A stretch of DNA of 54,294 nucleotides. It comes from Clostridiales bacterium DTU089. Its GTDB lineage: Bacteria; Bacillota; Clostridia; Oscillospirales; Acutalibacteraceae. The notes under the pieces are model-generated. The model saw only the letters and a list, made by a program, of their open reading frames with translations, searched no databases and was not told the DNA's origin. The position numbers and the translations under genes are program-made. Shown in pieces: positions 25,263 through 34,541 of this stretch (position 1 is the stretch's first letter; each line of letters opens with the position of its first letter). The stretch covers positions 127,791 through 182,084 of the forward strand of contig LFSB01000010.1 of NCBI GenBank assembly GCA_001513045.1, read 5' to 3'.

Positions 25263-25793
25263 ATGGAGTCATACATCGGAACAGAGGCATACGACCTCTC
25301 GCTGTTTGAACCTCAGACCGTAACGAGTACGGCGGCTGTACCCGGAAAGCAGCCCGCCGCGTCTCCGCCTTTGCGGCAGGTGAAAAAGAAGCCGCAGTCA
25401 CACCGGCAAACCCGTCAGGAGGCGGCAATATACAGACGCAGGATGCTAAAGGTGCTCTCGGTGTCGCTTTGCATGCTCACCTTTGTTGCGGCGATAATCT
25501 ATACGAGAGTCCAGGCGGACGAGGCACAGCGCGAGATAACACGCCTTCAGAAGAACATCACCGCGATACAAAGCGAAAATGTCAGGCTGAGTATGGAGCT
25601 TTCATCAAAGGTTTCCATGGATAAGGTCGAGAGCTACGCCGAGGATACGCTCGGAATGGTGAAGGCGGAGAATTATCAGATAACCTATATTGACCTCTCC
25701 GAGGGTGACGAGGTTGTTCTCTCCGGCGGAAAAAAACTTCAAAATGCTTCATTCTTCGCAAAAATAAAGGAAAAGCTGGCATATATTTTTTAA
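25263..25793 (+). CDS. ftsL: FtsL-like cell division protein
   Basis: A 176-residue bitopic protein: a basic, Pro-rich cytoplasmic N-terminus (1-60), one membrane helix (about 63-82), a coiled coil (about 84-112, rich in Gln, Glu and Lys with hydrophobic heptads) and a short tail with the DivIC/FtsL pattern VESYAEDTLGMVKAEN. Identification relies on this layout and on its place between rsmH and the class B PBP. It would join FtsB/DivIC and FtsQ to activate septal synthesis. The cytoplasmic region is longer than in Bacillus FtsL. GGGGAAAG precedes the ATG. Confidence 0.85.
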   Translation: MESYIGTEAYDLSLFEPQTVTSTAAVPGKQPAASPPLRQVKKKPQSHRQTRQEAAIYRRRMLKVLSVSLCMLTFVAAIIYTRVQADEAQREITRLQKNITAIQSENVRLSMELSSKVSMDKVESYAEDTLGMVKAENYQITYIDLSEGDEVVLSGGKKLQNASFFAKIKEKLAYIF

Positions 25794-25814
25794 CATAAAA
25801 ATATCTATTAAGGA

Positions 25815-25860
25815 ACGAGAGTTAAGAATACTTGACTCTCGTCGCCTTGATTTTTAAGGC
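25815..25860 (+). other. Two consecutive hairpins between ftsL and the PBP gene
   Basis: A 12-bp stem with a four-base loop, ACGAGAGTTAAG (25815-25826) with CTTGACTCTCGT (25831-25842, one G-T wobble), is followed by GCCTT (25844-25848) with AAGGC (25856-25860). The first lacks a U-tract; the second has TTTTT in its loop. They may be a processing site or partial attenuator. Confidence 0.6.
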
Positions 25861-25915
25861 ATAAGACAAAATGCGGCAAAAACCGCTTTTTTGAGCCGGG
25901 AAAGGACAAAATATC

Positions 25916-28144
25916 ATGGCTGCTCCATCAAGAAAACTTGCACAGCGTTCGCTCATCGCCGCAGCACTTCTTTTTATAGTGGGCTTTGGCGCGGGGCTTG
26001 TTTCGCTATTTAGAATACAGCTTCTTCACGGCGATGAATATCAGCAGCGCGCCCAGGAGCAGCAGCTGAGTGATACCGTTATCAGTGCCGACAGAGGAAC
26101 GATATACGATTCAAACGGAAAAATAATAGCGCAGAGCGCCGGAGCATGGCTGATATATATAAACCCGTCAAAAATCAAGAACGATACCCAGAAGGAAGCT
26201 GTGATAAGCGGACTTACGTCAATACTCGGTGTCTCAGAGGAAACAGTAAGGAAAAAGACAGAGAACGTAAAATACAGCTACGAGAAGATAAAGGGTCAGG
26301 TCGAAACGGTGCAAAAGGAGCAGATAAGCGCCTTTATCAAGGAAAACAATCTTTACGGAGTAGTATGCATAGACCCCGACACAAAGCGCTATTATCCCTA
26401 CAGCAGCTTTGCGTCCTCGGTTATAGGCTTCACCGGTAACGACGGAGTCGGGCGTTACGGACTTGAGCTTAAATACAACGATTCTCTTACCGGCATCCCC
26501 GGAAGAATAATTTCGGCAAAGAACGCGCTTGCCGGCGCGCTTCCGAATGAGTATGAAACCACCTACGATGCCCAGCAGGGAACCAGCCTTGTGCTCACCA
26601 TCGATGAAACCATACAGTATTATCTTGAAAAAGCTCTTGAGCAGGCACTCATCGACAACGACGCAACGGGGGCGTACGGAATAATCACAGACGTTGAAAC
26701 CGGCGCGGTGCTTGCAATGTCCTCAAAGCCGGATTATGACCTCAACGAGCCGTTTAAAATATACAACGAGCGGCTTTCCCTTGAGCTTCAGCAGCAGTCC
26801 GAGGCTGCCGCAGATGACACGGAAAAGACAAATCTTGCCACCAATATGCAGTTCAGACAGTGGCGAAACTGCGCAATAAGCGACACCTATGAGCCCGGCT
26901 CGGTTTTCAAGGTTATAACCATGGCTGCCGCTCTTGAGGAAGGCGTAATAGATGAGAGCTTCACTTACAGCTGCACAGGCGGAATCAAGGTCGGACCGAA
27001 CATAATCCATTGCAGCAGACTCACCGGACACGGCTCGCAGGACTTGAAGATGGGGCTTAAAAACTCCTGTAACCCGTACTTCATAACGGTGGGACAGAAG
27101 CTCGGCTCTGAAAAATTCTTTAAATATTTCGAGGCAACCGGCTTTACCGAGCCTACAAATATAGACCTTCCCGGAGAGGCTGTTCCCGCCGCCAATGTGA
27201 CTTATTACACTCAGGCGCGCCTCGGAATAGCGGAGCTGTCGAGCTGTGCGTTCGGTCAGACCTTCCAGATAAGTCCGATACAGATGATAACTGCTGTCGG
27301 TTCAATAGCGAACGGCGGCAAGCTCATGGAGCCGTATCTCGTTTCGTCAATGCTCGACCAGAGCGGAAACACCGTTTATACTCATGAGCCGACAGTTAGG
27401 CGTCAGGTTATATCGGAGAAGACCGCTCAGACAACAGCCTCGCTTATGGAGGAGGTTGTCAAGGGCGGAACCGGTAAGAACGCCTATGTTGCGGGATACA
27501 GAGTCGCAGGTAAGACGGGAACCTCGGAAAAGCTTACCTCGGACGGCCAGTTTATAGCCTCCTTCAGCGGCTTTGCTCCGGCTGATGACCCGAAAATAGC
27601 GATACTCATAATAATTGACGAGCCGCAGGGTGCTGTTCACAGCGGCGGCGGTATAGCCGCTCCCATAGCCGGCAGCGTATTAGAGCAGTCACTGATATAT
27701 CTCAATGTGGAGCCGAGATATACACAGGAGGAGCTTTCAAAGCTGAACGCAACCGCTCCGAATATAGTCGGCAGCACGGTGGCGGAGGCGAAGTCGATGC
27801 TGTCCAACCAGGGCTTCACCGCAAGAATAGTGGGCGACGGCAATATGGTGGTGAGCCAGACTCCGGCACAGGGACAGACACTTCCGAAAAACGGCGTAAT
27901 AGTCGCTTACACCGAATCCGAGGGGCTTTCAACCTCCGGAGCGGTTCCGGTGCTTACGGGACTTTCGGTTTCACAGGCAAACGCCCAGGCGGCAAATTCG
28001 GGCTTTAATGTAAAAATTACGGGTATATCCCAAAACAGCGGAGAGGTAATATCCTATCGTCAGAGTGTGGAGGCGGGGACGCTCGCAGAGCTCGGAAGTA
28101 CAATAACCGTCTATTTTAAAACGGATACGGGGGTAGCAGATTAA
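25916..28144 (+). CDS. Class B penicillin-binding protein with two PASTA domains (FtsI/PBP2B/SpoVD type)
   Basis: A 742-residue transpeptidase: one N-terminal membrane helix (about 13-35), a PBP dimerisation domain (about 50-220), a transpeptidase domain with the full active-site set, Ser329 in SVFK, Ser384-Cys-Asn386 and Lys533 in KTGT, then two PASTA domains (about 612-670 and 675-738). It cross-links septal peptidoglycan. The dcw position equals that of both pbpB and spoVD in Bacillus. Two PASTA domains fit PBP2B better, while clostridial clusters often carry SpoVD, so the vegetative or sporulation assignment is left open. AAAGGA precedes the ATG. Confidence 0.93.
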   Translation: MAAPSRKLAQRSLIAAALLFIVGFGAGLVSLFRIQLLHGDEYQQRAQEQQLSDTVISADRGTIYDSNGKIIAQSAGAWLIYINPSKIKNDTQKEAVISGLTSILGVSEETVRKKTENVKYSYEKIKGQVETVQKEQISAFIKENNLYGVVCIDPDTKRYYPYSSFASSVIGFTGNDGVGRYGLELKYNDSLTGIPGRIISAKNALAGALPNEYETTYDAQQGTSLVLTIDETIQYYLEKALEQALIDNDATGAYGIITDVETGAVLAMSSKPDYDLNEPFKIYNERLSLELQQQSEAAADDTEKTNLATNMQFRQWRNCAISDTYEPGSVFKVITMAAALEEGVIDESFTYSCTGGIKVGPNIIHCSRLTGHGSQDLKMGLKNSCNPYFITVGQKLGSEKFFKYFEATGFTEPTNIDLPGEAVPAANVTYYTQARLGIAELSSCAFGQTFQISPIQMITAVGSIANGGKLMEPYLVSSMLDQSGNTVYTHEPTVRRQVISEKTAQTTASLMEEVVKGGTGKNAYVAGYRVAGKTGTSEKLTSDGQFIASFSGFAPADDPKIAILIIIDEPQGAVHSGGGIAAPIAGSVLEQSLIYLNVEPRYTQEELSKLNATAPNIVGSTVAEAKSMLSNQGFTARIVGDGNMVVSQTPAQGQTLPKNGVIVAYTESEGLSTSGAVPVLTGLSVSQANAQAANSGFNVKITGISQNSGEVISYRQSVEAGTLAELGSTITVYFKTDTGVAD

Positions 28145-28162
28145 TTTTACAGAGGTGACATC

Positions 28163-29599
28163 ATGAGGTTATCTGAGCTTTTAAAAGGAACGCAGGTGCT
28201 TAATAAATATACGGACCGTGAAATTCTCGGAGTTACGGATAAATCTGATGACGTAAAACCAGGCTGGGTTTTTGTATGCATACGCGGAGCGAAATTTGAC
28301 GGAAGCAATTTTGCAAGACGTGCATTTGAAATGGGCGCTGCGGCGATAGTCGCAGAAAGCGATACGGGTGAAAGCAACACGGTCATAGTGGAGAATGTGC
28401 GCTCGGCTTACGCACTCATGTGTGCGGAATTCTTCGGAAACCCGTCAAAAAAGCTGCGTCTGATAGGCATAACCGGCACGAACGGTAAAACCAGCACCGC
28501 ATTCTTTCTCAAGGAAATCCTTGAAAATCTCGGACACAGGTGCGGCCTTATGGGTACGGTGAAGAACATGGCGGGGGAGCGGGACTATCCCTCGGGACTC
28601 ACCACACCCGAGCCGTACACCCTTAACAATATGTTTGCCGAGATGGTGGCGCAGGGCTGTGAGTTTTGTATTATGGAAGTCTCCTCGCAGGCTCTTGACC
28701 AGCATCGCGTGGACGGATGCCGTTTTGAGGCGGCTGTATTTACAAATCTTGAGCAGGACCATCTTGATTATCATAAAACAGCGGAAAACTATTTTCTTGC
28801 AAAACGCCGGCTTTTCGAGCAGACGGATATTGCGATAGTGAATCTTGACGATGCCTCCGCCGGACGCATGACAGACGGACTTGACTGCCGGACGGTTTCG
28901 TTCTCGGTGAACACGGACGAATCCGATTATACGGCGAAAAATGTGCGTCTGAAAAGAGACTGCGCGGAATATGAGCTTGTTTGCAGTGAGGATATAGGCA
29001 GAGTAAGCTGTTGTGTTCCGGGTATGTTTTCCGTATATAATTCAATGGGCGCCGCGGTATGCGCCATACAACTCGGTGAGGATTTTCATGACGTGCTTGA
29101 GGCGGTAAAGCGTACCCACGGCATAAAGGGGAGAATGGAGGTCGTTGAAACCGGAAGAGATTTTACGGTTATCATCGACTACGCACATACCCCCGACGGA
29201 CTGGAAAAGGTGCTCACCGCGATAAACGGCTTTAAAACCGGCAAGCTTATTACGGTTTTCGGCTGCGGAGGCGACAGGGACAGAACAAAGCGGCCCGTTA
29301 TGGGGCGTATAGCCTCGGAGCTTTCGGATATGGTTATAATCACCTCGGACAATCCGCGCACGGAGGCGCCGCTTGAAATAATACGCGAAATAATGTCCGG
29401 AATAGACGAGACGGATGCCGCGATTATCAGCATGGCAGACAGAACCTCCGCAATAAAATGTGCGCTTACACAGGCTCAGACGGGCGACACGGTACTGCTT
29501 GCCGGCAAAGGGCACGAAACCTATCAGATACTCGGTACGGAAAAAATAGATTTTGACGAACGTAAAAAGATATCGGAAATAATTGATGAGATTGGGTGA
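28163..29599 (+). CDS. murE: UDP-MurNAc-tripeptide synthetase
   Basis: A 478-residue Mur ligase that adds the third amino acid to UDP-MurNAc-L-Ala-D-Glu. The ATP loop is ITGTNGKTS (around 103-111), with the carbamoylated-Lys and metal region further on. DNPR at 396-399 is the motif associated with meso-diaminopimelate specificity, so a DAP-type wall is predicted. AGAGGTG precedes the ATG. It is followed by murF after 6 nt; murD is not next to it. Confidence 0.96.
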   Translation: MRLSELLKGTQVLNKYTDREILGVTDKSDDVKPGWVFVCIRGAKFDGSNFARRAFEMGAAAIVAESDTGESNTVIVENVRSAYALMCAEFFGNPSKKLRLIGITGTNGKTSTAFFLKEILENLGHRCGLMGTVKNMAGERDYPSGLTTPEPYTLNNMFAEMVAQGCEFCIMEVSSQALDQHRVDGCRFEAAVFTNLEQDHLDYHKTAENYFLAKRRLFEQTDIAIVNLDDASAGRMTDGLDCRTVSFSVNTDESDYTAKNVRLKRDCAEYELVCSEDIGRVSCCVPGMFSVYNSMGAAVCAIQLGEDFHDVLEAVKRTHGIKGRMEVVETGRDFTVIIDYAHTPDGLEKVLTAINGFKTGKLITVFGCGGDRDRTKRPVMGRIASELSDMVIITSDNPRTEAPLEIIREIMSGIDETDAAIISMADRTSAIKCALTQAQTGDTVLLAGKGHETYQILGTEKIDFDERKKISEIIDEIG

Positions 29600-29605
29600 A
29601 GCTTT

Positions 29606-30973
29606 TTGGAGAAAATAACTTTAAAGGATATAGCTTCTTACTGCTCGGCATATACCGACAGCGACCTTTCGGTGTGCGGTATTTCAACGGACAGCCGTAC
29701 GGTTGAGCCGGGTGAGCTTTTTGTCGCAATAGAGGGCGAAAGCTTTGACGGACATGATTACTGCAAAAAAGCGGTTGAAAACGGTGCGGCGGCTGTGCTC
29801 GCGCACAAAAAGGTCGATTGCGATGTGCCGGTGATAAATGTAAAAAACACCACACAGGCCTTGCTGGATATCGCAGGGGGCTACAGAAGACGGTTTAACA
29901 TACCCGTAATTGCACTTACCGGCAGCGTCGGAAAGACAACCACAAAGGGTATGATATATACGGTGCTTTCAAGCGCGTTTAGAACGCTTCGCACCGAGGG
30001 GAATCTGAATAACGAAATCGGGGTTCCCAAAACCATATTCGGGCTTGACGGTACATACAGTGCGGCTGTGCTTGAGATGGGTATGAACCATTCGGGGGAG
30101 ATATCTAAATTGAGTCTGGCGGGTGCCCCGACTGCCGCCGTGATAACCAATATCGGGGTTGCACACATAGGCAATCTCGGCTCGCGTGAGGGTATACTTG
30201 CCGCAAAGCTTGAAATACTTGACGGCATGGCACAGGACGCGCCTCTCATACTCAACGGTGATGACGACATGCTTTCGGGTGTTGAATCGGATACAAGAAA
30301 AATCATTTATTACGGCATAAACAACCCGAAATGCAGCTTTACGGCGGAGAATATAACAGCCCATGATGACGGAATGCGTTTTACTGCGGTGTGCGGAGAA
30401 GAAAGGGCGGATTTCTTTGTGCCGGTACCCGGCAAGCATAACGTTTACAATGCTCTCGCCGCCGCGGCAGCAGGAAGTCTTTGCGGTATAAGCCTGAATG
30501 ACGCGGCAAAGGCGATAAAGAATTTCAAGGTCGAGGGTATGCGTCAGCGCGTCGGCAGGGTAGGCACAAAAACCTTTATTGAGGATTGCTATAATTCAAA
30601 TCCCGACTCGATGCGGGCGGCGATAGATACTCTCGTTTCGCTCAAGGGCAGCGGACGTGCGATAATCGTGATGGGCGATATGCTCGAATTAGGGGAAATA
30701 TCCGAAAAAGCACATGCCGACATAGGCAGACATGCAGCAAGCGCGGGTGCGGATGTGCTGCTCGGCTTCGGGGAGTACACAAAGGCGGCGGTAAAAAGCG
30801 CGCTTGAAAGCGGAATCTATTTTTCGTCGTTTTTTACAGATAAGCACGAGCTTGCAAACACCTTATACGAACTGCTGCGCGACGGGGACTGTGTGCTTTT
30901 CAAGGGCAGCCGTTCGATGAAAACAGAGGATATTGCCGAGGAGATAAAGGAAAGGATTGAAGTTTCGGAATGA
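29606..30973 (+). CDS. murF: UDP-MurNAc-tripeptide-D-alanyl-D-alanine ligase
   Basis: A 455-residue Mur ligase that adds D-Ala-D-Ala to make the pentapeptide precursor. The ATP loop is GSVGKTTTK (106-114); NEIGVPKTIFGL, EMGMNHSGEISKL and EDCYNSNPDSM are MurF-specific. It starts with TTG at 29606, GGGTGAA upstream, and ends in a 4-nt ATGA overlap with mraY. Length is normal. Confidence 0.96.
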   Translation: MEKITLKDIASYCSAYTDSDLSVCGISTDSRTVEPGELFVAIEGESFDGHDYCKKAVENGAAAVLAHKKVDCDVPVINVKNTTQALLDIAGGYRRRFNIPVIALTGSVGKTTTKGMIYTVLSSAFRTLRTEGNLNNEIGVPKTIFGLDGTYSAAVLEMGMNHSGEISKLSLAGAPTAAVITNIGVAHIGNLGSREGILAAKLEILDGMAQDAPLILNGDDDMLSGVESDTRKIIYYGINNPKCSFTAENITAHDDGMRFTAVCGEERADFFVPVPGKHNVYNALAAAAAGSLCGISLNDAAKAIKNFKVEGMRQRVGRVGTKTFIEDCYNSNPDSMRAAIDTLVSLKGSGRAIIVMGDMLELGEISEKAHADIGRHAASAGADVLLGFGEYTKAAVKSALESGIYFSSFFTDKHELANTLYELLRDGDCVLFKGSRSMKTEDIAEEIKERIEVSE

Positions 30974-31998
30974 ATATTTATATTGCATGGTCAATGGCGG
31001 CGGTTATAGGCTTCGTTGTTGCGTTCCTGTTGGGGTACGTTATAATACCGTGGCTGCATAAGCTGAGCTTCGGGCAGACAATACTGGATATAGGCCCTAA
31101 ATGGCATGAAAAAAAGCAGGGCACACCGATAATGGGCGGACTGATGTTTATGGCGGCGCTCGTTGTTGCGTGCGCAGCCGTAATTATAACCGACAGAATT
31201 ATCGGCGGCGATATAGTGACGGGCAACGCGGTCAACGCTTCCGCCGCCAAGGTCAAGTTTTACGGCGGAATACTTATGGCGTTTGCCTTTGCGCTGATAG
31301 GCTTTGCGGATGATTTTATAAAGGCGGTAAAGAAGAGAAATCTCGGACTTACGGTTGTCCAGAAAACCTTTGCACAGCTGGTTGTTTCGATTGTATACCT
31401 CGGAACGCTTTACAGCGTCGGTGCAACATATATGTTCATACCGTTTTTCGGAATGGTTGACCTGAAAATTTTCTTCTGGTTTTTCGGAATATTCGTCATA
31501 TACTGTGTTACAAATGCGGTTAATTTCACCGACGGAGTGGACGGACTGTGCGCCTCGGTTACCGTCAGCGCCGCTGTTGCGCTGCTCGTGGTCGCATATC
31601 TTCGCAACAACCTCGGAGTGAGTATGCTGTGTGCCGCACTCGCAGGCTCCTGCGCCGGATACCTTATATGGAACTGGAATCCTGCAAAGGTTATGATGGG
31701 AGATACCGGTTCAATGTTCCTCGGAGGCATGATAATCGCCGCGGCGTACGCTATTGACTGCCCGCTGATAATCGTACCGATAGGGATAATTTATGTTATA
31801 GAGTTTGCGTCCGACATAATCCAGATATCATATTTCAAGGCTACACACGGGAAAAGAATATTTAAAATGGCACCCATACATCATCATTTCGAGATGTGCG
31901 GCTGGAAGGAAAAGAAAATCGTAAAAATATTTACCCTCGTGAACGCAATCGGCGGTGTTGCCGGAATATTACTTGTATATTTTGGAAATATAAAGTAA
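30970..31998 (+). CDS. mraY: Phospho-N-acetylmuramoyl-pentapeptide transferase
   Basis: A 342-residue integral membrane enzyme with about ten helices that transfers phospho-MurNAc-pentapeptide to undecaprenyl phosphate to form lipid I. The catalytic acids are in FADDFIKA, NFTDGVDGL and MMGDTGSMFLG, and the cytoplasmic HHHFEMCGWKE loop is diagnostic. It overlaps murF by 4 nt. In most dcw clusters murD follows, but here the next gene is ftsW. Confidence 0.97.
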   Translation: MNIYIAWSMAAVIGFVVAFLLGYVIIPWLHKLSFGQTILDIGPKWHEKKQGTPIMGGLMFMAALVVACAAVIITDRIIGGDIVTGNAVNASAAKVKFYGGILMAFAFALIGFADDFIKAVKKRNLGLTVVQKTFAQLVVSIVYLGTLYSVGATYMFIPFFGMVDLKIFFWFFGIFVIYCVTNAVNFTDGVDGLCASVTVSAAVALLVVAYLRNNLGVSMLCAALAGSCAGYLIWNWNPAKVMMGDTGSMFLGGMIIAAAYAIDCPLIIVPIGIIYVIEFASDIIQISYFKATHGKRIFKMAPIHHHFEMCGWKEKKIVKIFTLVNAIGGVAGILLVYFGNIK

Positions 31999-32021
31999 TA
32001 AGAAAAAATGGGAGAACGGTT

Positions 32022-33314
32022 ATGGAAAAGGCGAAACCGGCGCGTAAGCGCGGAATATTAAGTGAATATATTGCCGAGAGCGGCTTCGACATAACCTTTC
32101 TGGTGCTTGTGCTGACATTGCTCACGATAGGTCTTGTCATGCTGTTTTCCGCAAGCTATACCTATGCCTATTATTATGAACACGGCGACAGCACCTTTTA
32201 CTTTGTCAAGCAGCTGGAGTTTGCACTTATAGGAATTGTTGCAATGTTCGCAATTTCAAAAATCAAGTATGAGTATTTAAAAATCGGCGCTGTAATAGGT
32301 ATAGGCGTTGCGGTGCTGCTGCTGGGAATAGTTCTTCTTGTTCCTGAGCAGGTTCCGGGTTTCAAGCGCTGGATACCGGTTCCGGGTATAGGCACGTTTC
32401 AGCCCTCCGAGGTCGCAAAGCTTGCACTTATACTTTTCTGCGCGTGGGGTATGGATAAGGACCACAAGAAGATAGTCGGTAAAATTCCGGTTGAATCTGA
32501 GTGGGCGAAAAAAATTCAGGGGATTACAAACGGAAAAATTACCGTTTACAAGTCGCTCACCTCACTGTTTATATATGGCGGCGTAATAGTTTTTATAGCC
32601 GGACTTGTGTATGCCGAAAATCACGTTTCCGGCACTGTACTCATCCTCGCGATAGGCGTGGTAATGCTGTGGATGGGCGAATTTAAATCTCACTGGTTTA
32701 TAATCGGAGGCACGCTTGCCATACTGATGATAATAATTTTCGTGCTCAATCCGCAGCTGCTTGAAAACTATGCGGGGGAGAGAATAACGGCGTGGCTCGA
32801 CAAGGATTATTCCCCCGGCGACAAGCGCTGGCAGATAAATCAATCGCTTTATGCAATAGGCTCGGGCGGCTTCCTCGGTGAAGGGCTCGGCAACTCCAAG
32901 CAAAAGCATCTTTATGTATCCGAGCCGCAAAATGACTTTATTTTCTCAATCGTATGCGAGGAGCTCGGCTTTATAGGAGCGGCAATAATAATAATTCTGT
33001 TTATCCTTCTGGTATGGCGCGGTATAGTAATAGGAATGAAGGCGCGTGACCGCTTCGGAGCGCTGCTTTCGATAGGAATAGTTTTTCAGGTCGGCTTGCA
33101 GGCGGCACTGAACATTGCGGTTGTTACGGATACCATTCCCAATACCGGAATAAGCTTGCCGTTCTTCAGCGCCGGAGGTACCTCGTTGTGTATACTGCTT
33201 TTTGAGATGGGTATAGTTCTCGGTGTTTCAAGATATTCACGATTACCCAAGGCGGACGCGCCCGCTCCGGCGCGCACAGGCTCAAGGGTAAAACAAAACA
33301 AGGCGGGAGATTGA
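32022..33314 (+). CDS. ftsW: SEDS family peptidoglycan polymerase (FtsW/SpoVE type)
   Basis: A 430-residue polytopic protein with about ten helices. WIPVPGIGTFQPSEVAKLAL and NTGISLPFFSAGGTSL are SEDS signatures; the basic conserved loop with PGDKRWQINQSL is also present. SEDS proteins polymerise lipid II into glycan strands together with a class B PBP, here the PBP at 25916. The ATG at 32022 (GGGAGAA upstream) is chosen over a longer frame from 31896 that lies inside mraY. The Pro-rich basic C-terminus is cytoplasmic. FtsW and SpoVE cannot be told apart by motif. Confidence 0.93.
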   Translation: MEKAKPARKRGILSEYIAESGFDITFLVLVLTLLTIGLVMLFSASYTYAYYYEHGDSTFYFVKQLEFALIGIVAMFAISKIKYEYLKIGAVIGIGVAVLLLGIVLLVPEQVPGFKRWIPVPGIGTFQPSEVAKLALILFCAWGMDKDHKKIVGKIPVESEWAKKIQGITNGKITVYKSLTSLFIYGGVIVFIAGLVYAENHVSGTVLILAIGVVMLWMGEFKSHWFIIGGTLAILMIIIFVLNPQLLENYAGERITAWLDKDYSPGDKRWQINQSLYAIGSGGFLGEGLGNSKQKHLYVSEPQNDFIFSIVCEELGFIGAAIIIILFILLVWRGIVIGMKARDRFGALLSIGIVFQVGLQAALNIAVVTDTIPNTGISLPFFSAGGTSLCILLFEMGIVLGVSRYSRLPKADAPAPARTGSRVKQNKAGD

Positions 33315-33318
33315 ATTT

Positions 33319-34440
33319 ATGCGTATAATGTTTGTTGCCGGAGGAACCGGCGGACATATAAACCCGGCGCTTGCCGCCGCAGGCGAGCTGCGCGCAAGGG
33401 ATAAAAATACGGAAATACTGTTTGTGGGAACGCCCGACAAAATGGAGGCGCGTCTTGTACCCGCTGCCGGTTACGCATTTAAAACAATAAAAATGAGCGG
33501 CTTTCAGCGCAAGCCGTCGCTTGAGAATCTGAAAAGAAACCTCGGTACGCTTAAAAATCTTGCATTTGCCACAAAGCGTTCAAAAAAGCTGATTGAGGAC
33601 TTCAAGCCCGATGTTGTAGTCGGCTTCGGAGGCTATGTGACAGGTCCCGTTGTCCGTACAGCGGCAAAAATGGGTATAAAAACGGCAATACACGAGCAGA
33701 ACGCCTTCCCCGGAGTCACAAACAAGGCTCTTGCCAAAATGGCGGACAGCGTTATGCTTACCGTTCCTCAAGCAGAAAAATATCTTGAATGCAGGAATGC
33801 TCCGGTGGTTACAGGGCTTCCGGTTCGCGGTGAGCTGCTTGAAGCGGACAGGGATTTTTCGCGTGCACAGCTGAAGCTTGACAACCGTCCGCTCATCCTT
33901 TCCATGGGCGGCAGTCTCGGCGCAATGTCGATAAATAATGCGATTGTAGAGCTTATAGCCGCAAGGCACGAAAAAAAGGATTGTCACTACATTCACGCCA
34001 CCGGACAATACGGTCTTTGGGTTCCGGACGAGCTTAAAAAACGCGGCGTTGATGTGGAGGGAAATCCGGACATCACAATAAGGGAATACATAGACGATAT
34101 GGCGCGATGCCTTTCTGCGGCGGATCTTGTAATCGGCCGCGCGGGTGCGTCCTCGCTTTCGGAAATAGAGGCTCTCGGTAAGGCGTCGATTCTCATACCC
34201 TCTCCGAACGTGGCGGAGAATCATCAGTATCACAACGCAATGGCGCTTGTTGAAAACGGTGCTGCGGTGATAATAGAGGAAAAGGAGCTTACACCCGAGC
34301 GCATAATAAGCGAGGTCGAGACACTTCTGGCGGATGCAAACGCCCTTGCACGTCTCGGGGAAAATGCCAAAAAATTGTCGGTAAGCGATGCCCAGAAGAA
34401 AATTGCGGACATCATAACCGAGCTTGCACAGCAAAAGTAA
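33319..34440 (+). CDS. murG: UDP-GlcNAc:lipid I N-acetylglucosamine transferase
   Basis: A 373-residue GT-B enzyme that makes lipid II. The N-terminal GGTGGHINPALA loop, HEQNAFPGVTNKAL, and the UDP-GlcNAc-binding GRAGASSLSEIEALGK and NVAENHQYHNA are family hallmarks. It starts 4 nt after ftsW with GGGAG upstream. It is membrane-associated on the cytoplasmic face. A hairpin lies between its end and murA. Confidence 0.97.
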   Translation: MRIMFVAGGTGGHINPALAAAGELRARDKNTEILFVGTPDKMEARLVPAAGYAFKTIKMSGFQRKPSLENLKRNLGTLKNLAFATKRSKKLIEDFKPDVVVGFGGYVTGPVVRTAAKMGIKTAIHEQNAFPGVTNKALAKMADSVMLTVPQAEKYLECRNAPVVTGLPVRGELLEADRDFSRAQLKLDNRPLILSMGGSLGAMSINNAIVELIAARHEKKDCHYIHATGQYGLWVPDELKKRGVDVEGNPDITIREYIDDMARCLSAADLVIGRAGASSLSEIEALGKASILIPSPNVAENHQYHNAMALVENGAAVIIEEKELTPERIISEVETLLADANALARLGENAKKLSVSDAQKKIADIITELAQQK

Positions 34441-34473
34441 ATCGTAACACCGTATGCGCGCACGGCATAATAT

Positions 34474-34520
34474 GAGAGCAGTGAGGCGTTCGGGGCAAAA
34501 TACTGCCCTGCGCTCTCTTT
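34474..34520 (+). terminator. Terminator-like hairpin between murG and murA
   Basis: GAGAGC (34474-34479) pairs with GCTCTC (34512-34517) around an inner GGGCA (34493-34497)/TGCCC (34504-34508) stem, then TTTT. Since the cluster continues, it would reduce rather than stop transcription. Confidence 0.45.
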
Positions 34521-34541
34521 TATGCGAAGGAGCGTGCGAGC

